A DNA stretch of 64,000 nucleotides from Scalesia atractyloides (taxonomy: Eukaryota > Streptophyta > Magnoliopsida > Asterales > Asteraceae), in assembly GCA_947069175.1 (NCBI GenBank), contig CAMTDV010000030.1:101828411-101892410 (forward strand). The letters run 5' to 3'. Of the stretch, positions 50,320 to 60,554 are shown piece by piece. The notes below the pieces were generated by a model. It was not told where the DNA came from, did no database searches, and was given only the letters and a program-made list of their open reading frames with translations. A program made the position numbers and the translations under genes. Numbering within the stretch: position 1 is the stretch's first letter; each line of letters begins with the position of its first letter.

Positions 50320-50392
50320 GAGGCTGCCGGGTTTCGAACCCGGGTCAGCCGGAAGGAACAAACCACACTCAACCACTCCGCCACTTGACTCG
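50320..50392 (-). promoter_or_regulatory. tRNA-like module with Pol III boxes, minus strand, 5' LTR
   Basis: Read on the minus strand: A-box-like TGGCGGAGTGGT (50383-50372), B box GGTTCGAAACC (50340-50330) within a perfect T-arm (CCGGG-TTCGAAA-CCCGG), then CAGCCTC and TTTTC TTTTTTT (Pol III terminator). The A-box wording (GGCGGAGTGGTTGAG) resembles Ser/Leu tRNAs. The acceptor and anticodon stems do not pair, so it is not a working tRNA. The same module in the 3' LTR is at 57721-57793. Confidence 0.6.
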
Positions 50393-51251
50393 TTTGTGAT
50401 ATATGATAAACAATTAATACTTATAATAAAACTCAAAACTCAAATACGGTCATCAGCGCGCCAATTCGCAGTCGCCGGAAATACCGACGATTTCGCCAAT
50501 TGTCGACGGTTTCTTTTGACTAAACGCGTGCATTAACCTCAACATCGGTTATAACCGATGTCTAATCCCGCGAACTCAGTCATAATCGCCGGAGAAAACC
50601 TTGACCATGAATCAAGACCAAATTCGGACTCAATTCATCCTGATTCTTCCCTTAAATACACACCCAAGTCTCTGGTAATCTTTTCGCTCAAAATCGCACA
50701 AATTCTCGAAGAAATTTCACTCGCCGGAAATATTCTGTATTGCCGGACTTTCGCCGGAAAACCGAGATATACATCAAATCGGTAAATTTCTCGATTCTTT
50801 CGTTTTCAATCCATTGTTAGACTTATACTAACTTCAATCCTTCAACCAGAATCGGTCCCAGACGACGTTGCCGGATAATCTGCACTCGCCGGAAAATCTC
50901 TGGAAATTTCCGAAATCACGCTGTGAATCGGTACAAACATCTAAACCTTTTGATAATCCTTGTTTAGTACCTTAATTGCACAACTCATTGATCAAAACTG
51001 TCGATTGGTTCACTCAGACGGAGATCGCCAATCAGAGTCGACGCCCCCTTGCCGGAAACCTGAATTAAACACGCTGTTTTGGTACACTCTGTTCTATATT
51101 CCCGTTTACTATTACATTTCAACTAATTATAAGTTTTGATAATCAAGTTAAACAAAACAGTCGGAACTCTCTGATCTGGGTGTTTGTAAACGAAGAAGAC
51201 GAAGTCAGAAATAAGTATAAGTATAATTAAAATCACATAATCAAACGGGTT

Positions 51252-51324
51252 AGACACACAGTCCAGCGGTGGACTATGTGCGCAAACAAAACAAACGTCA
51301 CGAGTTCGAACCTTACAAACGCAC
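51252..51324 (+). promoter_or_regulatory. tRNA-like module 1 of the tandem array, 5' LTR
   Basis: AGACACA leader, D-arm-like hairpin GTCC-AGCGGT-GGAC (51261-51274), B-box-like GAGTTCGAACC (51302-51312). The first stem base to the base before TTCGA is 43 nt, as between G10 and G53 of a tRNA. T8 follows about 25 nt after the end. The 3' LTR copy starts at 58626. Confidence 0.55.
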
Positions 51325-51419
51325 CGACTTTCCGAATTAAAACCATTTTTTTTAAAACTGAATCAGAACAGGTCCCAGTATGTTTATAAGATTAATATAA
51401 CACGTAAGTTAAACAGATA

Positions 51420-51492
51420 AGACACACAGCCCAACTGGTTGGGCTGTGCGCTTACAAACCAAAGGACCCGAGTTCGATCCGGCTTCCCTGCA
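51420..51492 (+). promoter_or_regulatory. tRNA-like module 2 of the tandem array, 5' LTR
   Basis: AGACACA leader, hairpin CACAGCCCAAC-TG-GTTGGGCTGTG (perfect), A-box-like CAGCCCAACTGG, B-box-like GAGTTCGATCC (51470-51480), again 43 nt apart. TTTT follows about 20 nt downstream. The 3' LTR copy starts at 58794. Confidence 0.55.
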
Positions 51493-51590
51493 ACCGGTTC
51501 AAACATTTAAAATTCTTTTAATATAAACCAAATAAATTAACACTCACTTAGTATATATATATATAATTAAAACATAGAATATTTCGGGTT

Positions 51591-51663
51591 AGACACGTAG
51601 CTCAGTTGGTAGAGCTGCGTGCACGCGTACGAGAGGTCCCGGGTTCGAACCTCACTCAGTGCA
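51591..51663 (+). promoter_or_regulatory. tRNA-like module 3 of the tandem array, 5' LTR
   Basis: A box TAGCTCAGTTGG (51598-51609) matches the consensus exactly; the D-arm GCTC-AGTTGGTA-GAGC pairs perfectly; the B box GGTTCGAACCT (51642-51652) is one base off consensus. The gap between boxes is 32 nt, exactly that of a tRNA. The anticodon arm is not formed. A T-run lies about 65 nt downstream. The 3' LTR copy starts at 58974. Confidence 0.65.
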
Positions 51664-52779
51664 CACTCAGACCACTGTCCGACCGGTCAACGGTCCGGTC
51701 AACGGTCAACGGTCAACGAAAAGTCAAAAATTTTTTATTTTATTTATTTTATTTATTTTATTTATTTAATTTTAAAATCAATTAAAAATACTTAAAAATA
51801 ATATTTTTAAAGTTAGAAAATGACCTTAAACTCACAAAAATAAATCTAAAAAATCCTATTAATAAAATCCACTTATTTACCGAACCATTTCGTTACTATT
51901 TTAGGTTAGTTATTCCTCGTCGATCAAATCTCCAAACTCGTGCGCATTCCACATCATCAAGAGAATGCACCCAATGTGAGTGAATCTCTACCAATTCCCC
52001 GTTTTAATCACATTTTGGGGTGTATCATGTGTCGCTTATTATTTATTACATTTAAACACTTGTGCATCCATCATATCCATGATCAAATGTGTATCCAATA
52101 TGTATCAATTGTTTGTGTGGTTAAAGTTTAGATTAAATTTATCATTTTCAGTACGTACATCATCATAGGCTCGTCTGTTCCCCATTACCTATGAGCGGAA
52201 CGTGACGTTGCCAACATACGATCAGCTCCGTTTGATTGAGCCTTGATCTCACATACATCATCATAGGCTCGTATGTTCCCCATTACCTATGAGCGGAACG
52301 TGACGTTGCCAACATACGATCGGCTCCGTTTGATTGAGCCTTGATCTCACAATACATTATCATTCATGTCATATACTCATGCAAGTTGGTTTGTGATTGT
52401 TTGTTTATATACGTTTGCTCACATATGATTATTGCACAATTTTTTTCCATATTAAATACGACAAGAAATCAATAACAAATGTTTTTAACAAGGTTCACTC
52501 GCCAACTTTTGTTGACCCAAAATCCCCCATTTTACACATGATACAGGTGATCCAGTTGAAGCAAGAAACATATAGGACGGCCTAGAAGAATAAATCAGTA
52601 TTGGCTTTGGATTATTTACTTAGTTTCTTTTTCCTTGTAATTGTATGAACTTGTTTGGAATATTGAAGTTGTAATTCGAATTTAATAAATATGAAACATT
52701 TTAGTAAACATCATGAGCTTTGGTGATAACCCAATTATGCCCCGACTCTTATTCCGCTGCGGGTCGGTGTGTGACAGAT

Positions 52780-52792
52780 TGGTATCTGAGCC
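52780..52792 (+). other. Primer-binding site
   Basis: TGGTATCTGAGCC three bases after the 5' LTR; it fits the initiator tRNA-Met complement (TGGTATCAGAGCC) with one mismatch. Confidence 0.85.
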
Positions 52793-53590
52793 ATGACTAT
52801 AGGGATATAGGATAGGTTATTAGACCCTTAGAGCCTATACTATAGTTTATTAGAATTTTTAAATTGTTTGTGTGTTACATGCAAAATTCATGATGTTTAT
52901 ATGCTTTATGTTTATTGTTACATTCAATGTTATGCAAGCATGTTCATAAGTACATATCATTATACAATGCTCATTATGAATCCTATCCTCATAACATACC
53001 ATATCCATGAGAGCACACACCTCACAATTCCTATGATTTTTGCAACGATTTTTGTATTTTCAAATCACATCAAAGTGAGTTCTCATGACGGGCATGTAGT
53101 AACTGGAAGGGTACGAGTACCGGTAGTCGGAACGTCCTGTCTAGGCTTGGCATTCGTATAAATCCAAAATAAAGGACCAGTTTGCCTACCTGGGGACTAA
53201 CGATGAGAGTACGAAGGATCTATTAGGCCAAAGCATGCTATACCAAACGTCGTGTGAGCTAACCCCACTTTGAGTTGTCATTGTGTCTATACCTGGACAC
53301 CCTCCGACCATACATCTAGCAAACATATTTCATGGTTTTTCATTCGGGTGATGCGAGTGTTAAACCGCCAACACCAATGTGAATCCTACTAAGCCAATAG
53401 TCGTGGGGGCCCACATGACTACACAGGCGATGGTATGGGGGACATTGGAGGCCCAAACATGAGCAAACCCAAGACATCCTATGGATGTAGTTGCATTATT
53501 GATGATTATGTTATTTTATTACTTTTAACGACACATGACACCTAAAAAAAACTCCTTAAACTCACAATCTTCATATGTATGCTCCTGTAG
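52793..53590. other. Retrotransposon 5' untranslated leader
   Basis: About 800 bp between the primer-binding site and the gag ATG. No coding is recognised. Confidence 0.6.
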
Positions 53591-54830
53591 ATGTCGGCTA
53601 GGCAGCTACGTGGAGGTAGAAAGTCAGAAAGGTCAAACGAACGCTTGGCCACCCAAATTGCAAAACAAATGGCCGCGGTGCTTCCTGACATCGTAATTCA
53701 AGTCCAACAAGCTCTCACCGCGAATCCCATGAACCCTCCTAACCAAGAAGACCAGAACGTCGACAACCCTCCCTCCAAAAAGTGCTCCTACAAACATTTC
53801 AAGTCTTGCGATCCCCCAAAGTATGAAGGGACCGAAGGTGTCACTGCTCTCCTCCACTGGTTTGAGGAAATGGAGAACACTTTCCTAAATTGCAATTGTC
53901 CCGAGGATCGCAAGGTACGTTACGCAACCGGGAGACTTTTGGGGTAGCCCTGACCTGGTGGAACACAGAGAAGGGTAAGAGAGGAGTCGAAGATGCTATG
54001 GCCTTAACATGGAAGAGTTAAGGGAAATAATGACAAGACGCTTCTGTCCAAGAAGCGAAATCAAGAAGTTGGAAGATGAATTCCACTCATTAAAACAAAA
54101 GGAAGGAGATCATACTTCCTACAACAAAAGATTTCTCGAGCTAAACCAAATGATCCCCAACTTGTTCACCCCAGTGTACCGTTTGGTTGAACACTACATT
54201 CGAGGCCTCCCCTCAAAATTCAAGACTCAGTTCTAAGCACTTCGCCTGCGACACTTGAAGCCGCAATGGAACTAGCTACCGAACTTACCGAAAATCGCAT
54301 CCGAAACGGTAAATTCAAGGAGGAGAAAAAGAAAGCCCCCATTGAGGCTCAAACTTCAAACCATTCTGGCTCCTCTTCGAAATTTACTGGTAAAAGGAAG
54401 CGAAACACCAGAAACTTTGCTGTCACTCAAACAAACCCTCCTATCACTGCCGCACCAATCACTCAAGTTGCTCCCTCAGCTGCACCATACAAAAAGCCAT
54501 ACTCAGGCCCATACCCAAAATGCAACCGTTGCCAATACCATCACTTTCCCGAACACCCCTGCCAACATTGCACCAGCTGTGGCCGTGCAGGTCACACCAT
54601 CCAAACCTGTCGCACACTTCAGCGAATGAACCGCAACCAACCCTCAACCCAAACCCACCATCAGATAGTGGGTCAAGCCCAACTAACCCTTACTTCTACC
54701 ACCTACACAACATACGACCCAATCCTACTACCAAACCCACTACCCCATGATGCAACCCATGCGGGCTTGTTACAACTGTGGAGACCCAAACCACTTTAGA
54801 AACACTTGTCCACGCTTGGTGAACATCATT
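53591..54830 (+). pseudogene. gag: Retrotransposon gag, broken
   Basis: Starts MSARQLRGGRKSER, continues to the capsid-like region (KYEGTEGVTALLHWFEEMEN and, in another frame, RRFCPRSEIKKLEDEF). Two CCHC knuckles are visible: CTSCGRAGHTIQTC and, in a shifted frame, [14 protein letters not shown] (about 54768-54809). Frames end at 53945, about 54000 and 54236, and shift again before the second knuckle, so no full Gag can be made. Two knuckles is normal for this group of plant elements. Confidence 0.85.
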
Positions 54831-57480
54831 CATGCCCAAGCTCAAGCAAATCCGGTGAACCAAGCTAACCAAGCTCCTCCACCTGCTAGAGGAAGAGCTT
54901 TCAACATCAACGCCAATCAAGCAAGGGCCGACAACAACGTGGTTAATGGTACGTTTCCCATCAATGGTAGTTATGCATCCATGTTATTTGATACTGGCGC
55001 GGATAAGAGTTTTGTGTCCTTAGAATTTGAACCCATCCTCAACCAAACTCGTGATAATCTCATGGAGTCCATAACGGTGGAAGTTGCTGACGGAAAACCG
55101 GTCTCATTAAACTCTATTATACGAAATTGTACCATCACTCTAAACGATCACGATTTTCCAGTTGACCTCATTCCTATGAAGTTGGGAAGTTTCGACATTA
55201 TAATCGGTATGGACTGGCTCAGCCAACATCATGCTGAAGTAGTATGCCGTGAAAAGTTCATTCGCATCCCTCTTGCTGACGGTCAGATCCTACGAATCTT
55301 TGGAGAAACCTCTTCGAAAGGACTCAAACTGATGTCCTGCCTGCAAGCCAGAAAATATCTCCGCAAGAACTATGTCGCATTCCTAACTCACGTCGTCAAG
55401 AAGGGAAACAAGGAGAAGAAACTAGAAGATATACCTGTAGTGAAAGAATTCCCACAAGTCTTTCCCGACGATATCTCAGGACTTCCTCCCATGAGGGAAG
55501 TCGAATTCCGCATTGATCTTATACCTGGCGCTACACCAGTCGCAAAATCTCCTTACCGGTTAGCCCCATCAGAAATGCAAGAGCTGGCCAGTCAACTGCA
55601 AGAGCTGACTGACAAAGGATTCATACGTCCTAGCTCATCGCCATGGGGTGCACCTGTTCTGGTTGTGAAGAAGAAGGATGGGACGTTTCGCATGTGTATC
55701 GACTACAGATAACTCAACAAGTTAACGGTCAAGAACCGCTACCCATTACCTCGCATCGATGACCTTCTAGACCAACTTCAAGGCGCCACCTGTTTTTCAA
55801 AAATCGACCTTCGTTCTGGATATCATCAACTCAGAGTACATGAAGAAGATGTCCCAAAGCTCGCCTTCCGAACTCGTTATGGTCATTACGAATTCATGGT
55901 CATGCCATTTGGATTAACCAACGCCCCAGCTGTATTCATGGATCTAATGAATAGGGTATGCAAACCCTATCTCGACTGCTTTGTCATAGTCTTCATCGAC
56001 GACATCCTCATCTACTCAAAGTCTAAATCTGATCATGAACGACACCTTCGACTCATCCTTACACTCTTAAGAATGAAAAGCTCTACGCCAAATTCTCCAA
56101 ATGCGAATTCTGGTTAAAAGAGGTACAATTCCTTGGACATGTCGTCAATGACAAGGGAATACATGTTGACCCCGCAAAGATCAAAGCAGTACAGGAATGG
56201 CAAGCGCCACGAACCCCTACCGAAGTAAGATCATTTCTTGGTTTGGCTGGTTACTATCGCCGCTTCATTGCAAACTTCTCCCGTATTGCTGTACCACTCA
56301 CGGCTCTGACTCATAAAGGAAAACCCTTCATATGGGGACCTAAACAAGAAGAAGCCTTCCAAACCCTTAAGCAAAAGCTTTGTGACGCACCTATCCTCAC
56401 ACTCCCCGAATGTTGCGATGACTTTGTAGTATATTGCGACGCATCAGGGCAAAGACTAGGTTGTGTGCTAATGCAAAGAGGAAAAGTGATAGCCTACGCT
56501 TCTAGACAACTCAAAGTTCATGAGAAGAACTACACCACCCACGACCTGGAACTTGGAGCCGTTGTGTTCGCTCTCAAGATATGGAGACATTACCTCTACA
56601 GTACCAAGTGTGAAATATACACTGACCACAAGAGCCTCCAACATATCTTTAACCAAAAGGAGTTGAATATGAGGCAACGAAGATGGGTCGAACTTCTTAA
56701 TGACTAGACTGTGAAATTCGGTATCATCCTGGCAAGGCAAACGTGGTGGCCGATGCGCTCAGTCGAAAGGGTTATGCGAACACCATTCATCTTCTATGTT
56801 CGCAAATCATCACCGACATCAAAGATCGAATCCGAGAAGCTCAACATGTTTCTGTAACAGAAAACGACGCACGTAATGAGCTGTCTTGTGGAGCAGAACT
56901 TAAAATCGCAACCAAACCCGACGGAATTCTGTACTATCTAGATCGCATATGGATTCCTGATCACAATAACCTTCGTGATTTCCTTATGAAAGAGGCGCAC
57001 AAAACACGGTACTCTGTACACCCAGGAGCCGACAAGATGTATCAAGACCTTCGATACACCTACTAATTGCCTGGAATGAAAAAGGATATTGCTGTTTTTG
57101 TATCCAAGTGCCTTACCTGTTCCAAAGTAAAAGCTGAACATCAAAGACCTTCAGGACTTCTAACTCAACCTGAAATACCTGTATGGAAGTGGGAAAACAT
57201 AACCATGGACTTCATTACCAGGTTACCTAGCACCTCCAGTGGGTATGACACAATATGGGTAATCATTGATCGTCTCACAAAATCAGCTCACTTCATTCCG
57301 ATTCGCGAGGACTTCAAGAACGAGAAGTTAGCTTGTATCTACATCAGCGAAATCGTAAGCCGTCATGGTGTACCTTTAAGCATCATTTCAGACCGTGATG
57401 GTCGTTTCACTTCACTAACATGGCAAGCCGTACAAGCCACCTTGGGTACAACGATTAGACCTCAGTACCGCATCTTTTTC
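54831..57480 (+). pseudogene. pol: Retrotransposon pol, broken and lacking the integrase C-terminus
   Basis: Protease motif [12 protein letters not shown] (DTGA at 54990). Reverse transcriptase with [42 protein letters not shown] and the catalytic FIDDIL at about 55992. RNase H with [21 protein letters not shown] and [11 protein letters not shown]. Integrase zinc finger (H...CLTC) and core with MDFITRLP and SDRDGRFTS. An in-frame stop at 55710, a frameshift near 56070, a stop/shift at 56706 and a stop at 57064 break it. After the second catalytic Asp the sequence jumps within ~50 residues to the pre-LTR region, so the third acidic residue, the integrase C-terminus and any chromodomain are absent. 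Confidence 0.9.
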
Positions 57481-57517
57481 CTGTTACCACTACTACTTAA
57501 ATTTCGGACGAAATTTC

Positions 57518-57533
57518 TAAAAGTAGGGGATAC
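57518..57533 (+). other. Polypurine tract
   Basis: AAAAGTAGGGGATAC immediately before the TG of the 3' LTR; expected primer site for plus-strand DNA synthesis. Confidence 0.75.
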
Positions 57534-60148
57534 TGTAACATCCGTCGAAAAACGGGTTTCCAAAACCCGCTTCGTTTATTAATCGAATATCAAGTTATAA
57601 AATTTCGTTGCGTATTTATGATTAATTTTAATTTTAAACAATACATAATTAATAAACATTTTAGAATTTAAAAACTATAATTATTAAAAAGTAAAAATAA
57701 AGTAAATAAAAAAAGAAAAGAGGCTGCCGGGTTTCGAAACCCGGGTCAGCCGGAAGGAACAAACCACACTCAACCACTCCGCCACTTGACTCGTTTGTGA
57801 TATATGATAAACCAATTAATACTTATAATAAAACTCAAAACTCAAATACGGTCATCAGCGCGCCCAATTCGCAGTCGCCGGAAATACCGACGATTTCGCC
57901 AATTGTCGACGGTTTCTTTTGACTAAACGCGTGCATTAACCTCAACATCGGTTATAACCGATGTCTAATCCCGCGAACTCAGTCATAATCGCCGGAGAAA
58001 ACCTTGACCATGAATCAAGACCAAATTCGGACTCAATTCATCCTGATTCTTCCCTATAAATACACACCCAAGTCTCTGGTAATCTTTTCGCTCAAAATCG
58101 CACAAATTCTCGAAGAAATTTCACTCGCCGGAAATATTCTGTATTGCCGGACTTTCGCCGGAAAAAAACCGAATATACATCAATCCATTGTTAGACTTAT
58201 ACTAACTTCAATCCTTCAACCAGAATCGGTCCCAGACGACGTTGCCGGATAATCTGCACTCGCCGGAAAATCTCTGGAAATTTCCGAAATCACGCTGTGA
58301 ATCGGTACAAACATCTAAACCTTTTGATAATCCTTGTTTAGTACCTTAATTGCACAACTCATTGATCAAAACTGTCGATTGGTTCACTCAGACGGAGATC
58401 GCCAATCAGAGTCGACGCCCCCTTGCCGGAAACCTGAATTAAACACGCTGTTTTGGTACACTCTGTTCTATATCCCGTTTACTATTACATTTCAACTAAT
58501 TATAAGTTTTGATAATCAAGTTAAACAAAACAGTCGGAACTCTCTGATCTGGGTGTTTTGTAAACGAAGAAGACGAAGTCAGAAATAAGTATAAGTATAA
58601 TTAAAATCACATAATCAAACGGGTTAGACACACAGTCCAGCGGTGGACTATGTGCGCAAACAAAACAAACGTCACGAGTTCGAACCTTACAAACGCACCG
58701 ACTTTCCGAATTAAAACCATTTTTTTTAAAACTGAATCAGAACAGGTCCCAGTATGTTTATAAGATTAATATAACACGTAAGTTAAACAGATAAGACACA
58801 CAGCCCAACTGGTTGGGCTGTGCGCTTACAAACCAAAGGACCCGAGTTCGATCCGGCTTCCCTGCAACCGGTTCAAACATTTAAAATCTTTTAATATAAA
58901 CCAAATAAATTAACACTCACTTAGTATATATATATATAATTAAAACATAGAATATTTCGGGTTAGACACGTAGCTCAGTTGGTAGAGCTGCGTGCACGCG
59001 TACGAGAGGTCCCGGGTTCGAACCTCACTCAGTGCACACTCAGATCCACTGTCCGACCGGTCAACGGTCCGGTCAACGGTCAACGGTCAACGAAAAGTCA
59101 AAAAATTTTTTATTTATTTATTTTATTTTTTATTTATTTAATTTAAAAATCAATTAAAAATACTTAAAAATAATATTTTTAAAGTTAGAAAATGACCTTA
59201 AACTCACAAAAATAAATCTAAAAAATCCTATTAATAAAATCCACTTATTCACCGAACCATTTCGTTACTATTTTAGGTTAGTTATTCCTCGTCGATCAAA
59301 TCTCCAAACTCGTGCGCATTCCACATCATCAAGAGAACGCACCCAATGTGAGTGAATCTCTACCAATTCCCCGTTTTAATCACATTTTGGGGTGTATCAT
59401 GTGTCGCTTATTATTTATTACATTTAAACACTTGTGCATCCATCATATCCATGATCAAATGTGTATCCAATATGTATCAATTGTTTGTGTGGTTAAAGTT
59501 TAGATTAAATTTATCATTTTCAGTACGTACATCATCATAGGCTCGTCTGTTCCCCATTACCTATGAGCGGAACGTGACGTTGCCAACATACGATCAGCTC
59601 CGTTTGATTGAGCCTTGATCTCACATACATCATCATAGGCTCGTATGTTCCCCATTACCTATGAGCGGAACGTGACGTTGCCAACATACGATCGGCTCCG
59701 TTTGATTGAGCCTTGATCTCACAATACATTATCATTCATGTCATATACTCATGCAAGTTGGTTTGTGATTGTTTGTTTATATACGTTTGCTCACATATGA
59801 TTATTGCACAATTTTTTTCCATATTAAATACGACAAGAAATCAATAACAAATGTTTTTAACAAGGTTCACTCGCCAACTTTTGTTGACCCAAAATCCCCC
59901 ATTTTACACATGATACAGGTGATCCAGTTGAAGCAAGAAACATATAGGACGGCCTAGAAGAATAAATCAGTTTAGGCTTTGGATTATTTACTTAGTTTCT
60001 TTTTCCTTGTAATTGTATGAACTTGTTTGGAATATTGAAGTTGTAATTCGAATTTAATAAATATGAAACATTTTAGTAAACATCATGAGCTTTGGTGATA
60101 ACCCAATTATGCCCCGACTCTTATTCCGCTGCGGGTCGGGGTGTGACA
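57534..60148 (+). repeat. 3' LTR (2615 bp)
   Basis: Same order as the 5' LTR: minus-strand tRNA-like module 57721-57793, TATA box CTATAAATA at about 58054-58062, plus-strand modules at 58626-58698, 58794-58866 and 58974-59046, and the 98-bp duplication at 59528-59625 and 59626-59723. Differences from the 5' LTR are mainly one-base indels. Confidence 0.95.
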
Positions 60149-60153
60149 GTTCG

Positions 60154-60300
60154 AGCTCGGCTCGATTACAAAACGAACTGGCTCGGCTCTAAAACAAAAT
60201 GAGCTTTTTTCGAAAGAGCTCTTTTCGAGTTTTTTTCAAGCAAGTTTCAAGCGAGCGTGAACATTTTGAACGCCGCTAAACATGAACTGAAGCTAGAATG
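60154..60300. mobile_element. hAT-like GAGCTCGGCTCG fragment next to the retrotransposon
   Basis: AGCTCGGCTCGATTACAAAACG and GAACTGGCTCGGCTC words follow the target duplication. The retrotransposon landed within or beside an older hAT-like repeat. Confidence 0.45.
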
Positions 60301-60554
60301 ATGGCATTTCTTGCAACTACTTTTAGAGTTAGATCATGATATACATAGTTTAGAAAACAGAATACAAGTCACTATAACGCAATCGGGTCGGGTCAGGTTT
60401 TGCCATTTCAACATGCAAAAACACCACCTTTCAAGTTTCACCTACAATCTATCCACTGAACTTCTATATATCTACTATAACTTAGACACTTAGTAACATC
60501 TTTTTTCTTCCTTCATTTTGTAAGCTACAAATCATAACTTACAATATATATTCT

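Larger units (their letters stand above)
50133..52776 (+). repeat. 5' LTR (2644 bp)
   Basis: TG...CA boundaries. Contains a minus-strand tRNA-like module, a degraded TATA region (CCTTAAATACACACCC where the 3' LTR has CCTATAAATACACACCC), three plus-strand tRNA-like modules, a (GGTCAACG)n run near 51681-51718 and a 98-bp tandem duplication (52156-52253, 52254-52351). It carries about 30 bp absent from the 3' LTR near 50766-50805. Confidence 0.95.
50133..60148 (+). mobile_element. Ty3/gypsy LTR retrotransposon (chromovirus, probably Tekay-like), coding-dead, 10.0 kb
   Basis: Two LTRs (50133-52776 and 57534-60148) begin TGTAACATCCG and end GTGTGACA. The target duplication GTTCG is exact at 50128-50132 and 60149-60153. 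A primer-binding site follows the 5' LTR and a purine-rich tract precedes the 3' LTR. Domain order is gag (two CCHC knuckles), protease, reverse transcriptase, RNase H, integrase, which is the Ty3/gypsy order. The wording of the RT and the ATTTCGGACGAAATTTCT word before the 3' LTR suit the Tekay/Del group. Frame breaks are listed under gag and pol. The LTRs differ mostly by small indels, so the insertion looks recent. LTRs of 2.6 kb with tRNA-like modules are unusual. Confidence 0.95.

Noticed and set aside
51591..51663. A true tRNA gene
   Set aside because: The A box, D-arm and spacing fit, but the anticodon and acceptor stems do not pair. Called tRNA-like only.
51940..52585. Short frames within the LTR, repeated at 59312-59957
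   Set aside because: They lie in the LTR with no domain wording and break at LTR indels; duplicated only because the LTR is duplicated.
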